Assembly (NCBI RefSeq): GCF_039595395.1
Contig: NZ_JBCNLP010000001.1
Location: 2,914,001 to 2,978,000 of the forward strand
DNA from: Novosphingobium sp.
GTDB taxonomy: Bacteria > Pseudomonadota > Alphaproteobacteria > Sphingomonadales > Sphingomonadaceae
DNA: 64,000 nucleotides
Direction of reading: 5' to 3'
Below, one piece after another: positions 34,257-42,693 of the stretch. A program made the translations under genes and the position numbers. The notes under the pieces were generated by a model. The model saw only the letters and a list, made by a program, of their open reading frames with translations. It was not told where the DNA came from and made no database searches. The stretch's first letter is position 1. Each line of letters starts with the position of its first letter.

Positions 34257-35645
34257 ATGCAAGGCTGGAACCCTGACATTCGCGCGGCAAGCGGGCCCAA
34301 ATATCTCGCCATTGCCCAGGCCCTGTCGAACGACATCGAGGCCGGGATCCTTGCCGCCGGCGATCGCCTGCCGCCGCAGAGGTCCTTGGCCGAAGCGCTG
34401 GGACTGGATCTCACCACGGTGACGCGAGCCTATGGCGAAGCACAGCGCCTTGGCCTCATCGAAGGCAGCGGGCGTCGCGGCAGCTTCGTGCGGGCCAGGC
34501 CAACCGTGCCGTCATCGGTGACAACCAGCGAGGCTGGCGATACCGGCATGAACGCCCCTCCGGAAGGCTTCGGCGGTACGCTCATGAGGGAATTTCGCGA
34601 GAGCGCGAGCTGCCTGCTCGGCCCGGAGAGTGCGGCCCTGCCCTTCCAGTATCAACGCAGCGGAGGCGCGCCTTCGGCGCGCAAGGCAGGGGCAGAACTG
34701 CTGGCCGCGCGGGGCATTCCCTGTTCGGAGGATACCATTCTGGTGGCCGCCGGTGGGCAGAACGCGCTCCATGCCATCTTCAGCGCAGAGTTCAAGCCGG
34801 GCGACACGCTTGCGGTCTGTGCGCAAGTCTATCCGGGGTTGCTCGCGCTGGCCCGCCGGTTTGGCGTGACGTTGCTCCCCATCCCCTCCGATGCCGAGGG
34901 CATGGACCCCGATGCACTCAGCCATGCCTGCGCCGGTGGCACCGTGCGAGGCGTGTACCTCGTTCCCACCAATGACAACCCGACAACGGTCACCATGCCC
35001 GTCTCACGCCGGGAAGCGATTGCCCAGGTCGTTGGCACACACCATCTCTTGCTGATCGAAGACGATGCTTATGGATGGCTGCCGGAGCATCCGCTTCCTC
35101 CGATCGCCTCCCGCGTTCCGGACAACAGCTGGTATATCGCCAGCGTGTCGAAGGTCCTGACCCCCGGCCTGCGCGTCGCGTGGTTGCGCGCGCCCGATGT
35201 CGCCGGAGCCTGGCGGCTCGCCGCCGATATGCATGAAACCGCCATTATGGCGCCGCCCCTGAATGCCGCGGTCGTGACCGAATGGGTTCATACCAGGGTT
35301 TTTCACAAGTTGATCGATGAGGTGCGGTCGGAAGCCCGTCTCCGGCAGGAGATCGCGAGGGACTGCCTCACCCCCGGCTCGTTCCGCGCGCAGGACTACG
35401 GTTATCACCTCTGGGTGGACGTTCCGGACGATCTGGACAGCCGCTACCTCTGCGATGCGCTGCGCCAACACGGCCTGCCTGCCATTCCGGGGGACGCCTT
35501 TGCTGCCGACAGGTCTCTGGCCGGCCCGGCTGCCATGCGGGTTTCGATTGGAGGAACCATCGCCCGAGAGCAACTGCGGCGTGGTCTCAACCTTTTATCC
35601 GCCCTGATCAGCCCTCAGGCGCCTCGCAAGGTCAGCCTGGTCTAG
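34257..35645 (+). CDS. MocR/PdxR-type regulator: GntR helix-turn-helix fused to aminotransferase domain
   Basis: 462 residues. The GntR winged helix (about 12-80) has YLAIAQALSNDIEAGILAAG and RSLAEALGLDLTTVTRAYGE. The aminotransferase class I-like domain follows, with PTNDNPTTVTM near 240, the Asp contact in LLIEDDAYGWLPEH, and the PLP lysine in SVSKVLTPGLRVAW near 300. MocR factors use PLP-bound ligands to control vitamin B6, GABA, taurine or transport genes. The two shared motifs suggest it controls its own operon. Confidence 0.88.
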   Translation: MQGWNPDIRAASGPKYLAIAQALSNDIEAGILAAGDRLPPQRSLAEALGLDLTTVTRAYGEAQRLGLIEGSGRRGSFVRARPTVPSSVTTSEAGDTGMNAPPEGFGGTLMREFRESASCLLGPESAALPFQYQRSGGAPSARKAGAELLAARGIPCSEDTILVAAGGQNALHAIFSAEFKPGDTLAVCAQVYPGLLALARRFGVTLLPIPSDAEGMDPDALSHACAGGTVRGVYLVPTNDNPTTVTMPVSRREAIAQVVGTHHLLLIEDDAYGWLPEHPLPPIASRVPDNSWYIASVSKVLTPGLRVAWLRAPDVAGAWRLAADMHETAIMAPPLNAAVVTEWVHTRVFHKLIDEVRSEARLRQEIARDCLTPGSFRAQDYGYHLWVDVPDDLDSRYLCDALRQHGLPAIPGDAFAADRSLAGPAAMRVSIGGTIAREQLRRGLNLLSALISPQAPRKVSLV

Positions 35646-35747
35646 ACACGAATGCCCCCTGCCAGATGCCCGGCATCCGGCAGATTTCAATCTGAAACAA
35701 CGTTTTGAGGTCGTGCACCTCACGATAGATCATGTCAGGAAACAGCG

Positions 35748-35930
35748 ATGGAATGGGTTCCGGTCGTCTTCATTACATTCAAGGCTCTCGTGCTCTTCAC
35801 GGGCATGTTCTTCTCGATCAAGTGGCATTACGATCAGGACAAGAAGAAGAAAAACGAAGCCAGCCAAGCGCAAGCCTCCGCCGAACATACAGCCGATGCC
35901 TCAGATGAGGCGGCCGGTAGCCAGCGATAA
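35748..35930 (+). CDS. Small single-span membrane protein, 60 aa
   Basis: Start ATG 35748 follows AGGAAACAGCG. One membrane helix (VPVVFITFKALVLFTGMFF, residues 4-22) is followed by a lysine-rich cytoplasmic stretch (DQDKKKKNEA) and an Ala/Glu-rich tail. Unknown function. Good ribosome site and protein-like composition support it. Confidence 0.6.
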   Translation: MEWVPVVFITFKALVLFTGMFFSIKWHYDQDKKKKNEASQAQASAEHTADASDEAAGSQR

Positions 35931-36215
35931 ATTTTCCCAAAATCCATCCGAAAGCCCCCTTGGGCGCGGCTATGTTACGGCCACGATCGGGGGCGTTCGC
36001 AGCTCTGCGAATGGTCTGACGATGGAAGCGCGGAGTTTGTGCCCGGTCACCTGCGCTGGCCGTGAAACGGGGATTGCATCGCGGCGTCGGAAACCGTGAC
36101 AAGCCATGGCCCTGTGCTGCAGACCAAGGTGAGAGGTTGATGGCCGGGCTTGCGCCTTGCAAGGGGCAGGTCAGCGAACAATGGCGCACCACAAAGCGCT
36201 GCCGCGTCGGTGAAA
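35931..36215. other. Intergenic region before tRNA-Arg
   Basis: 285 bases with no supported gene. On the minus strand it is downstream of the tRNA. Confidence 0.5.
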
Positions 36216-36292
36216 TGGTGCACCCAACTGGATTCGAACCAGTGGCCTTCGGATTAGGAATCCGACGCTCTATCCTGCTGAGCTATGGGTGC
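36216..36292 (-). tRNA. tRNA-Arg (anticodon CCT)
   Basis: On the minus strand the sequence begins GCACCCATAGCTCAGCAGGA and ends TTGGGTGCACCA with an encoded CCA. The anticodon arm is CGGAT-TTCCTAA-ATCCG-like with CCT at the centre, reading AGG codons. The T arm is CTGG-TTCGAAT-CCAG. All four arms fold normally. Confidence 0.95.
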
Positions 36293-36396
36293 TTAACCCC
36301 GCCAAACAGCAGGATGCAGAGCGCCTCTTAATCGCCGCCGGGGCGCATGGCAACGCCCCAGTCGCATTTCGCGCATCCGGTTTTTACGCGTGGGCT

Positions 36397-36882
36397 TCAG
36401 TTGATCTCGTCGGGCGGGGCGACCGGCACCAGCAGCGGAGCGAAGTCGATCCCCTCCTCCAGCAGGTCCTGCACGTCACGGGCAGAGGCGCGGCCATGGA
36501 TCGGCGCGGCCTCCTTGTCGCCGTAATGCATCGCGCGGGCGTCTCCGGCAAAAGCGTCGCCCACCCATTGCGAGCTCTTGAGCGCCTCGGCCTGAAGCGC
36601 CGCAACCGCCTGCAGCATCGCTTTGGCTTCAGGCGGCAGAGCGGCAGGCGCGGGCGGAGCCTTGGCCGGCACAGCGGCAGGCGATGGCGCGACTTCAACC
36701 GCTTTCTGGTTGCCCTTGCGCGCCAGATTGGGCGCCATCAGCGCCTTGCTCACGCGCTGACCGCCGCATTGCGGGCAGGCCAGCAGGCCGCGCTGCTGCT
36801 GCTTGTCAAAATCCTGCGAGGAGCCGAACCAGCCTTCGAATTTATGGCCGCCCTCCTCGCACAACAGGTCGTAAACGATCAT
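36397..36882 (-). CDS. DUF1178 family protein
   Basis: 161 residues. Starts MIVYDLLCEEGGHKFEGWF, the typical DUF1178 N-terminus, with CPQCGG near 36-41 as a zinc-binding half and an Ala/Pro-rich linker (about 63-85). Ends near residue 160 as usual. Function unknown. It overlaps the stop of the nitrilase gene by four bases, a pairing often seen in alphaproteobacteria. Confidence 0.9.
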   Translation of the reverse strand: MIVYDLLCEEGGHKFEGWFGSSQDFDKQQQRGLLACPQCGGQRVSKALMAPNLARKGNQKAVEVAPSPAAVPAKAPPAPAALPPEAKAMLQAVAALQAEALKSSQWVGDAFAGDARAMHYGDKEAAPIHGRASARDVQDLLEEGIDFAPLLVPVAPPDEIN

Positions 36883-37721
36883 GAGACGGCTGCGGCCCCC
36901 ACCGGGCGGCGGTTGCTCAGGCTGGGCAATTGCGCGCGCACCTCGGCGGTGCGGGAAGGGTCGATCTCGGCAAAGGCGACGCCAGCGGCTTCCCCGCCCA
37001 TATCCAGCGCCACGCCTCCCCAGGGGTCGACCACCAGGCTGTGCCCATAGGTGGCGCGGCCATCCTCATGCGTGCCGACCTGCGCAGAGGACACCACCCA
37101 TGCGCTGGCCTCCACCGCGCGGGCGCGCTGCAGCAGATGCCAATGCGCCGCGCCCGTCGGCACGGTGAAGGCGGCGGGAATGGCGATCACATCGCATTTC
37201 GCCTGCCCAAGCGCCTCGAACAAGGCCGGGAAACGCAGATCGTAGCAGATCGCAAGGCCAAGGCGGCCCAGCGGCGTTTCCACCACCACCGCGCCCTTGC
37301 CCGGCTCATAGGCGGCGGATTCGCGCCAGCGCTCGCCGGTGGCCAGATCGACGTCGAACATATGCATCTTGTCGTAGCGCGCGGCGATCGCGCCCTTGTC
37401 GTCGATGACGAAGGTGCGGTTGGCATAGCGGCCATCGGCGCCCTCTTCCCCCTCGCGGTCGATCGCCAGAGAGCCCAGCGCCACCCAGATGCCATGCTCG
37501 GCAGCCGCCTTGCGCGCGGCGGCCAGCACCACGTCATCGGCCTCCTTGCGGATGCTGGCGCGGGCGCGGGTGCGGTCCTTGTCGATCAAGCCGCACATTT
37601 CGGGGGTGAACAGCATCATCGCCCCGCCCGCCTTGGCCTGCGCTACCGCGTTAACGATCGCATCGGCATTGGCCTGCGGGTCGATGCCCGAGGTCATCTG
37701 GAACAGGGCCACCCGCGCCAT
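36879..37721 (-). CDS. Carbon-nitrogen hydrolase (Nit1-like omega-amidase/deaminated glutathione amidase)
   Basis: 280 residues. The nitrilase catalytic triad is visible: Glu in LFTPEMCGL near 41, Lys in RYDKMHMFDVDL near 116, and Cys in LAICYDLRFPALF near 157. FDVDL and YDLRFP are features of the Nit1 group, which repairs deaminated glutathione. The glutaredoxin gene just upstream (4-base gap) fits that. Cytoplasmic. Confidence 0.9.
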   Translation of the reverse strand: MARVALFQMTSGIDPQANADAIVNAVAQAKAGGAMMLFTPEMCGLIDKDRTRARASIRKEADDVVLAAARKAAAEHGIWVALGSLAIDREGEEGADGRYANRTFVIDDKGAIAARYDKMHMFDVDLATGERWRESAAYEPGKGAVVVETPLGRLGLAICYDLRFPALFEALGQAKCDVIAIPAAFTVPTGAAHWHLLQRARAVEASAWVVSSAQVGTHEDGRATYGHSLVVDPWGGVALDMGGEAAGVAFAEIDPSRTAEVRAQLPSLSNRRPVGAAAVS

Positions 37722-37725
37722 GGCG

Positions 37726-37989
37726 TTACAGCCCTAGCATCGCGTCGAGCTTGCCCGCGCGGTCCAGCGCGTGGAGATCGTCCGACCCGCCAATCGCGGC
37801 ATCGTCGATGAAGATCTGGGGCACGGTGCGCGCATCGGGCTTGCGCTCGACCATCTCGCGGCGCTTCGACGTGTCCATGGACGTGTCATATTCGGTATAG
37901 GCAACGCCCTTGCTGTCCAGCAGCGCCTTGGCGCGCACGCAATAGCCGCAGCCCCACTGCGTGTAGATCTCAACCTTGGGGGTGGTCAT
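37726..37989 (-). CDS. grxC: Glutaredoxin 3
   Basis: 87 residues from MTTPKVEIYTQWGCGYC. Active site CGYC at 14-17, cis-proline in ARTVPQIFID and the glutathione-binding GGSDDLHALDR. It reduces disulphides with glutathione. First gene of a three-gene operon with the nitrilase and DUF1178 genes. Confidence 0.92.
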   Translation of the reverse strand: MTTPKVEIYTQWGCGYCVRAKALLDSKGVAYTEYDTSMDTSKRREMVERKPDARTVPQIFIDDAAIGGSDDLHALDRAGKLDAMLGL

Positions 37990-38143
37990 GGCATGTATCC
38001 TTAATGCTCGGCAAAAATCGTCATGCCCCATGTAGGTGGGGGGCTTGAAATGCCAAGCGGCTATCATACCTTCTGTCATGTGTCATGGCCCACCGGGGAT
38101 GACACGCAAACCGGGGCGCCGATCGGGCCCCACATTTGTGAAA

Positions 38144-38169
38144 TTGCTCAAAGCAAAGAGGATTTTACC
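38144..38169 (+). promoter_or_regulatory. Possible ROSE-like RNA thermometer before hsp20
   Basis: TTGCT (38144-38148) pairs with AGCAA (38152-38156), immediately before the AGAGGA ribosome site. ROSE elements of small heat-shock genes contain a TYGCT segment facing the ribosome site. Only the last stem is clear here, so this is a weak proposal. Confidence 0.3.
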
Positions 38170-38172
38170 CGT

Positions 38173-38649
38173 ATGAACCGTCTGGATTTCACTCCCTATC
38201 GCCGCAGCACCGTGGGTTTCGACCGTCTGTTCGACCTGCTGGAAAACAATGCGCGCGGCAGCAGCGGGGACAATTACCCTCCCTTCAACATCGAACGCCG
38301 CGATGAGGATGCCTATCGCATCACCCTTGCCGTCGCCGGTTTCAAGTCGTCCGAGATCGACATCACCGCGCAGCAGAACCTGCTGGTGATCCAGGGCCGC
38401 AAGGCCGAGGAAGCCCAGAATGCCGGGCAGTTCCTCCACCTGGGCATCGCCCAGCGCGGTTTTGAGCGTCGCTTCGAACTCGCCGATTTCGTCCGCGTCG
38501 AGAGCGCCGGGCTGGAAGACGGCCTGCTGGTGATCGATCTGGTCCGCGAAGTGCCTGAGGCGATGAAGCCCCGCAAGATCGCCATCGGTGGCACCCAGCC
38601 GCTCAGCGTGATCGACGGCGGCGCTGCCAGCGAGGCTGACGCGGCGTAA
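38173..38649 (+). CDS. Hsp20/alpha-crystallin small heat-shock protein (IbpA type)
   Basis: 158 residues starting MNRLDFTPYRRSTVGFDRLF, the IbpA-type N-terminus with FDRLFDLLE. The alpha-crystallin domain (about 35-130) includes YPPFNIERRDEDAYRITLAVAGF and RGFERRFELADFV. The C-terminal IxI-like tail motif is IAIG. It holds unfolding proteins during heat stress. Confidence 0.92.
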   Translation: MNRLDFTPYRRSTVGFDRLFDLLENNARGSSGDNYPPFNIERRDEDAYRITLAVAGFKSSEIDITAQQNLLVIQGRKAEEAQNAGQFLHLGIAQRGFERRFELADFVRVESAGLEDGLLVIDLVREVPEAMKPRKIAIGGTQPLSVIDGGAASEADAA

Positions 38650-38776
38650 ACCGATCCGGGCCCGGTTCAGTCCGGGCCCAACTGCGCCAGCCCTCTCCCC
38701 CGCCCGGCTACCCTGCGGTGGTATCCTCTGGGTGGCTGGGCCAAGAAAGCAGATGGCGCGAGAGGGCTGGCGCCGC

Positions 38777-38854
38777 AAAATCCGGCTCTTCCGCCGGATT
38801 TTCAAAAAAGCTCTCAAAACAATTCGGGGGTGAGTCCGGGAAAGACTCACCCCC
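38777..38854. repeat. Paired strong hairpins, possible ncRNA or intergenic repeat
   Basis: AAAATCCGGC pairs with GCCGGATTTT (38777-38786 with 38793-38802), and GGGGGTGAGTC pairs with GACTCACCCCC (38826-38836 with 38844-38854), both perfect. GAGAGGGCT before and AGCTCTC after the first stem could extend it. Not matched to 6S, SRP or RNase P RNA. Confidence 0.4.
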
Positions 38855-39194
38855 ACGGCTTTGGCGCCGCCACGTTCCACCAAGAGCGATCCGGGTCGCT
38901 AAAGACCGCCCGCGCGGAACGAGCCATAAATCCTGTTTAACCATCTATATCATGGAATCGCGATCCACCTAAAGGGATCTCGCATCAGGCCTGCCAGAGC
39001 AGCAGACCTTGTAGGCATCCTCTCCACCAGAGACCGTTGACCGGCCCCCATCCTTATGGCGCCTTGTTGCGCCTTGGCATGCCACCGGAGTGATGCGGAA
39101 ATTCCGCTCAAACCCGTGACTTGCTGTCGAAATTATCGCTGCGTTCAGCGTCAGGCAAGGCCGCCGAAACGCGGCCCGTCGCCGGCAAAGACCG

Positions 39195-39231
39195 GATGGG
39201 CGCGATCGAAAGCTCTCCGACCGCGCCCATC
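39195..39231 (-). terminator. Possible terminator of pyrG
   Basis: GATGGGCGCG and CGCGCCCATC (10 bp, perfect) form a hairpin 15 bases past the pyrG stop. The following bases on the minus strand are not U-rich, so termination is not certain. Confidence 0.45.
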
Positions 39232-39245
39232 CATCTCTTCAAAGC

Positions 39246-40877
39246 TCAGACCAGACGCGCCTGGCGTACCGCCGCGCCGATGAAACCGGCAAACAGCGGA
39301 TGCGGCTCGAAGGGGCGGCTCTTGAGTTCGGGGTGGAACTGCACGCCCACGAACCACGGATGATCCGGGCGCTCGACGATCTCGGGCAGCAGGCCATCGG
39401 GCGACATGCCCGAGAAGACCAGACCGCCCTGCTCCAGCGCCTCGCGATAGTGGCTGTTCACCTCGTAACGGTGGCGGTGACGCTCGGAGATGGTCTCGCT
39501 GCCATAGATGGTGGCGACATGACTGTTGCCCGCCAGCTTGGCCTCATAGGCGCCCAGACGCATCGTGCCGCCCAGATCGGTGTCGGCATGGCGGGTCTGC
39601 AGGCCCTCTTCGCTCATCCATTCGGTGATGATGCCGACGACCGGCTCGCTGGTTTCGCCAAATTCGGTCGAGGAGGCCGAGGTGAAGCCCGCCGTGTTGC
39701 GCGCGCCCTCGATGCAGGCCATCTGCATGCCAAGGCAGATACCGAAGAAGGGCACCTTGCGCTCACGCGCGAAGCGGACGGCCGCGATCTTGCCCTCGGT
39801 GCCGCGCTCGCCAAAGCCGCCGGGGACCAGCACGCCATGCAGCGGCTCCAGAGTGGCGGCGATTTCCTCGTCACCCTTCTCGAAGATTTCCGCGTCGATC
39901 CATTTGATATGGACCTTCACCTTGTTGGCCAGGCCACCATGGACCAGCGCCTCATTGAGGCTCTTGTAGGCGTCCTGAAGCACGACATACTTGCCGACCA
40001 CGCCGATGGTGACCTCACCCTCGGGGTTGGCGTAGGACTTGGTGATGCCCTCCCAGCCGGTCAGATCGGGCGTGGGGGCCGTCAGGCCGAAGTGATGCAG
40101 CACGGCAGCGTCCAGACCCTCATTGTGGTACTGAATCGGCACGGCGTAGATGTTGGGCGCGTCAAGCGCGGGGATCACCGCTTCCTTGCGCACGTTGCAG
40201 AAAAGGGCGATCTTGGCGCGCTCATTCTCGGGCAGCGGATGCTCGCAGCGGCACAGCAGGATGTCGGGCTGGATGCCCAGGCTCGTCAGCTCGCGCACCG
40301 AGTGCTGCGTGGGCTTGGTCTTCAGCTCGCCGGCGGCGGCAATGTAGGGCACCAGCGTGACATGGGCGAAGCAGGTCTGCTCGCGGCCCAGATCGTTGCG
40401 CAGCTGGCGGATGGCCTCCATGAAGGGCAGGCCCTCGATGTCGCCCACCGTGCCGCCGATCTCGCACAGCACGAAGTCCAGACCATCGGTCTCTTCCTGC
40501 GCGAAATTCTTGATGGCATCGGTCACATGCGGGATCACCTGCACCGTCGCGCCCAGATAGTCGCCGCGGCGCTCCTTGGCGATGACGGACTGATAGATCC
40601 TACCGCTTGTGATGTTGTCGCTCTTGCGGGCCGAGACCCCGGTGAAGCGTTCGTAATGGCCCAGGTCGAGGTCCGTCTCGGCGCCATCGTCGGTCACAAA
40701 CACTTCGCCGTGCTGATAAGGGCTCATCGTGCCCGGATCGACGTTGAGGTAGGGATCGAACTTGCGAATGCGGACCTTGAAGCCGCGTGCTTGAAGAAGC
40801 GCTGCGAGGCTCGCCGCCATAAGGCCTTTGCCGAGCGAGGAAACCACGCCGCCGGTGATGAAAATATACCGCGTCAT
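39246..40877 (-). CDS. pyrG: CTP synthase
   Basis: 543 residues, full length. The N-terminal synthetase begins MTRYIFITGGVVSSLGKGL with its P-loop and continues FDPYLNVDPGTMSPYQHGEV. The C-terminal glutamine amidotransferase has the nucleophile Cys in FFGICLGMQMA near 381 and the His-Glu pair in VQFHPEL near 515. It makes CTP from UTP, ATP and glutamine. Last gene of a tpiA-secG-pyrG order. Confidence 0.97.
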   Translation of the reverse strand: MTRYIFITGGVVSSLGKGLMAASLAALLQARGFKVRIRKFDPYLNVDPGTMSPYQHGEVFVTDDGAETDLDLGHYERFTGVSARKSDNITSGRIYQSVIAKERRGDYLGATVQVIPHVTDAIKNFAQEETDGLDFVLCEIGGTVGDIEGLPFMEAIRQLRNDLGREQTCFAHVTLVPYIAAAGELKTKPTQHSVRELTSLGIQPDILLCRCEHPLPENERAKIALFCNVRKEAVIPALDAPNIYAVPIQYHNEGLDAAVLHHFGLTAPTPDLTGWEGITKSYANPEGEVTIGVVGKYVVLQDAYKSLNEALVHGGLANKVKVHIKWIDAEIFEKGDEEIAATLEPLHGVLVPGGFGERGTEGKIAAVRFARERKVPFFGICLGMQMACIEGARNTAGFTSASSTEFGETSEPVVGIITEWMSEEGLQTRHADTDLGGTMRLGAYEAKLAGNSHVATIYGSETISERHRHRYEVNSHYREALEQGGLVFSGMSPDGLLPEIVERPDHPWFVGVQFHPELKSRPFEPHPLFAGFIGAAVRQARLV

Positions 40878-41033
40878 GGGAATCGCGCCTTAATCGTGAG
40901 GAGGGGGGAAAGACAAGCGCCAAGGGCGCCAATCCGGAAATGAATCCACAATTGCGTGGAAGGTGTATTGCGCACAAAGCTCCGCCCGCCCCTCCGAAGC
41001 TCGGCGGGGCGGGCTGGCATCATGCTGGAATGC

Positions 41034-41426
41034 TTACTTTTTGGCCGCGCCGGCCAGCGGATCGAGCGGCGCTGCCGGAGCAGGGCTGTTCGTCGCGGCG
41101 GGGGCCGTGGTCTTACCCAGCGGATCGGCCGGGGCCGAGACCGGAGCGGTGGGCACCGCGCGGTTGAGCGAATCATCGACGGTCTGCGCCGAGCCGCTCT
41201 TGACCGCCAGAGCGGCCAGCAGGATCGAGAGCGCCACGAACAGGCCACCCAGGATCTGCGTCATGCGGGTCATGAAATCCGCCGCGCCACGCGCCGACAT
41301 GAAGCCCGAGGGGCTGCCGCCCACACCGAGGCCGCCGCCTTCTGACTTCTGGATCAGGATCACGACGACCAGCAGAATGGTGATCAGGGCCTGCACGACC
41401 GTCAGGAACAGAAACAGGGAGGACAT
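41034..41426 (-). CDS. secG: Preprotein translocase subunit SecG
   Basis: 130 residues from MSSLFLFLTVVQALITILLV after a GGGAGGA site. Two membrane helices flank the conserved loop QKSEGGGLGVGGSPSGFMSAR, shown in part (QKSEGGGLG, FMSARGAADFMTR). A long Ala/Pro-rich tail follows, as in other sphingomonads. Part of SecYEG. Confidence 0.92.
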   Translation of the reverse strand: MSSLFLFLTVVQALITILLVVVILIQKSEGGGLGVGGSPSGFMSARGAADFMTRMTQILGGLFVALSILLAALAVKSGSAQTVDDSLNRAVPTAPVSAPADPLGKTTAPAATNSPAPAAPLDPLAGAAKK

Positions 41427-41595
41427 GAACAGGCTCTCATCGCGGAAAAACACACAAAATCGCTGGCGCATCTAGGCGTGCATCGGGCCAAGCGCAAGGG
41501 CATGGCCGCAGGATTTCATCCAGATTTGTGACAGTGCGGACCGAAAGGTCGGTTTGGGGACGGAACCAGCCCGCCCCGCGCATCAGGCGCCGACC

Positions 41596-42354
41596 TTAAG
41601 CATCGACTCTGGCCGCCGCCGCCAGAATGATCCCCGAGAATTTTTCCGTGGTCAGGCTGGCGCCGCCCACCAGCGCGCCGCCCACATCCTCGACCGCCAG
41701 CAGTTCGGCGGCATTCTCCGCCGTGACCGAGCCGCCATAGAGGATGCGAACCCCCTCGCCTTCCGCGCCATAGGCCTCCATCAGCGCGCGGCGGATGGCG
41801 CGGTGCATCGCGCCCACTTCGCTCACCGTGGGTATGCGGCCCGTGCCGATGGCCCAGACCGGCTCGTAACCGACCACAAGCTGCTGCGCCGCGCCTTCGA
41901 CCCGAGGCAGCGATCCTTGCAACTGTTCGATCACCGTCGCCTCGGCCTGCCCGGCCAGGCGCTTGTCCTCATTCTCGCCCACGCAGACCAGCGCCTGCAT
42001 GCCCGCGGCCAGCACCGCCTCGGCCTTGGCGCGGACCAGCGAATCATCCTCGCCCTGCTGCCAGCGCCTTTCGGAATGGCCGACGATGGCGAAATGCGCC
42101 CCGGAATCGGCCAGCATCGCGGCCGACACCTCCCCGGTAAAAGCCCCGCTGCCATTGCTGTGCGCGTTTTGCGCCCCCACCCCGATATGCGACACCTCCA
42201 GAGCCATGGCGTGAAGCAGCGTCGCGGGCGGGGCCAGAGCGATCTCGACAGAAGGGTAACGCTGCGCCAGCCGGTCGATCGCCCGTGCCTCGGCCAGCGC
42301 GCCACGCAGGCCGTTCATCTTCCAGTTTCCGACGATATACGGCCTGAGCGCCAT
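41596..42354 (-). CDS. tpiA: Triose-phosphate isomerase
   Basis: 252 residues. Active-site motifs are intact: VGNWKMNG (Lys near 12), FAIVGHSERR (His near 94), VVGYEPVWAIGTG (Glu near 163) and the phosphate loop ILYGGSVTAEN. It interconverts dihydroxyacetone phosphate and glyceraldehyde 3-phosphate. First gene of the minus-strand tpiA-secG-pyrG group, divergent from ppiD. Confidence 0.96.
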   Translation of the reverse strand: MALRPYIVGNWKMNGLRGALAEARAIDRLAQRYPSVEIALAPPATLLHAMALEVSHIGVGAQNAHSNGSGAFTGEVSAAMLADSGAHFAIVGHSERRWQQGEDDSLVRAKAEAVLAAGMQALVCVGENEDKRLAGQAEATVIEQLQGSLPRVEGAAQQLVVGYEPVWAIGTGRIPTVSEVGAMHRAIRRALMEAYGAEGEGVRILYGGSVTAENAAELLAVEDVGGALVGGASLTTEKFSGIILAAAARVDA

Positions 42355-42693
42355 GAAGCTTCATTCCCTATATTTGAGGCATCGCGGCTGCGATGCCGTG
42401 ACCCGCGGCAGACCGGCAAAAGGCTCGACACACAGTGGAGCGCCTTATCGGTCCCTGCCGCAAAATTGACTGTGTGTCCGGTGCGATAGCATCGATCTTT
42501 ATCTTTGCATAGGTATGCGGAAACGATATTCACCACCCATGTTCCATCACGGGACCTGTGGCGCAGGCCATTGCGGGAACGCACAAGGCACTCTAAAGCC
42601 CCGATCCGTATGTTCGCGCCTCTGTGCCCGCGTGCCCTTTGCCGGGCCTGCGCCGGGCCACGGGGCGGCGGGCGGTTGGATTAAGGTTGGCCG
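42355..42693. promoter_or_regulatory. Divergent tpiA/ppiD promoter region with a 10-bp inverted repeat
   Basis: 339 bases without a supported gene. GACACACAGT (42427-42436) and ACTGTGTGTC (42469-42478) form a perfect inverted repeat with 32 bases between. The right arm overlaps a TTGACT -35-like box at 42466-42471. Confidence 0.5.

Larger units (their letters stand above)
38650..39245. other. 596-base hairpin-rich intergenic region
   Basis: No protein gene is supported. It contains a GGGCCCGG/CCGGGCCC hairpin just after hsp20, perfect 10-bp and 11-bp stems at 38777-38802 and 38826-38854, and a 10-bp stem at 39195-39231 just after pyrG. The middle (38900-39150) shows nothing I recognise. Confidence 0.6.

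Noticed and set aside
38680..38940. 6S RNA, SRP RNA or RNase P RNA
   Set aside because: None of the conserved cores of these RNAs could be found; only generic hairpins are seen.
39300..40943. 547-codon plus-strand frame opposite pyrG
   Set aside because: pyrG is unmistakable; this frame has no domain.
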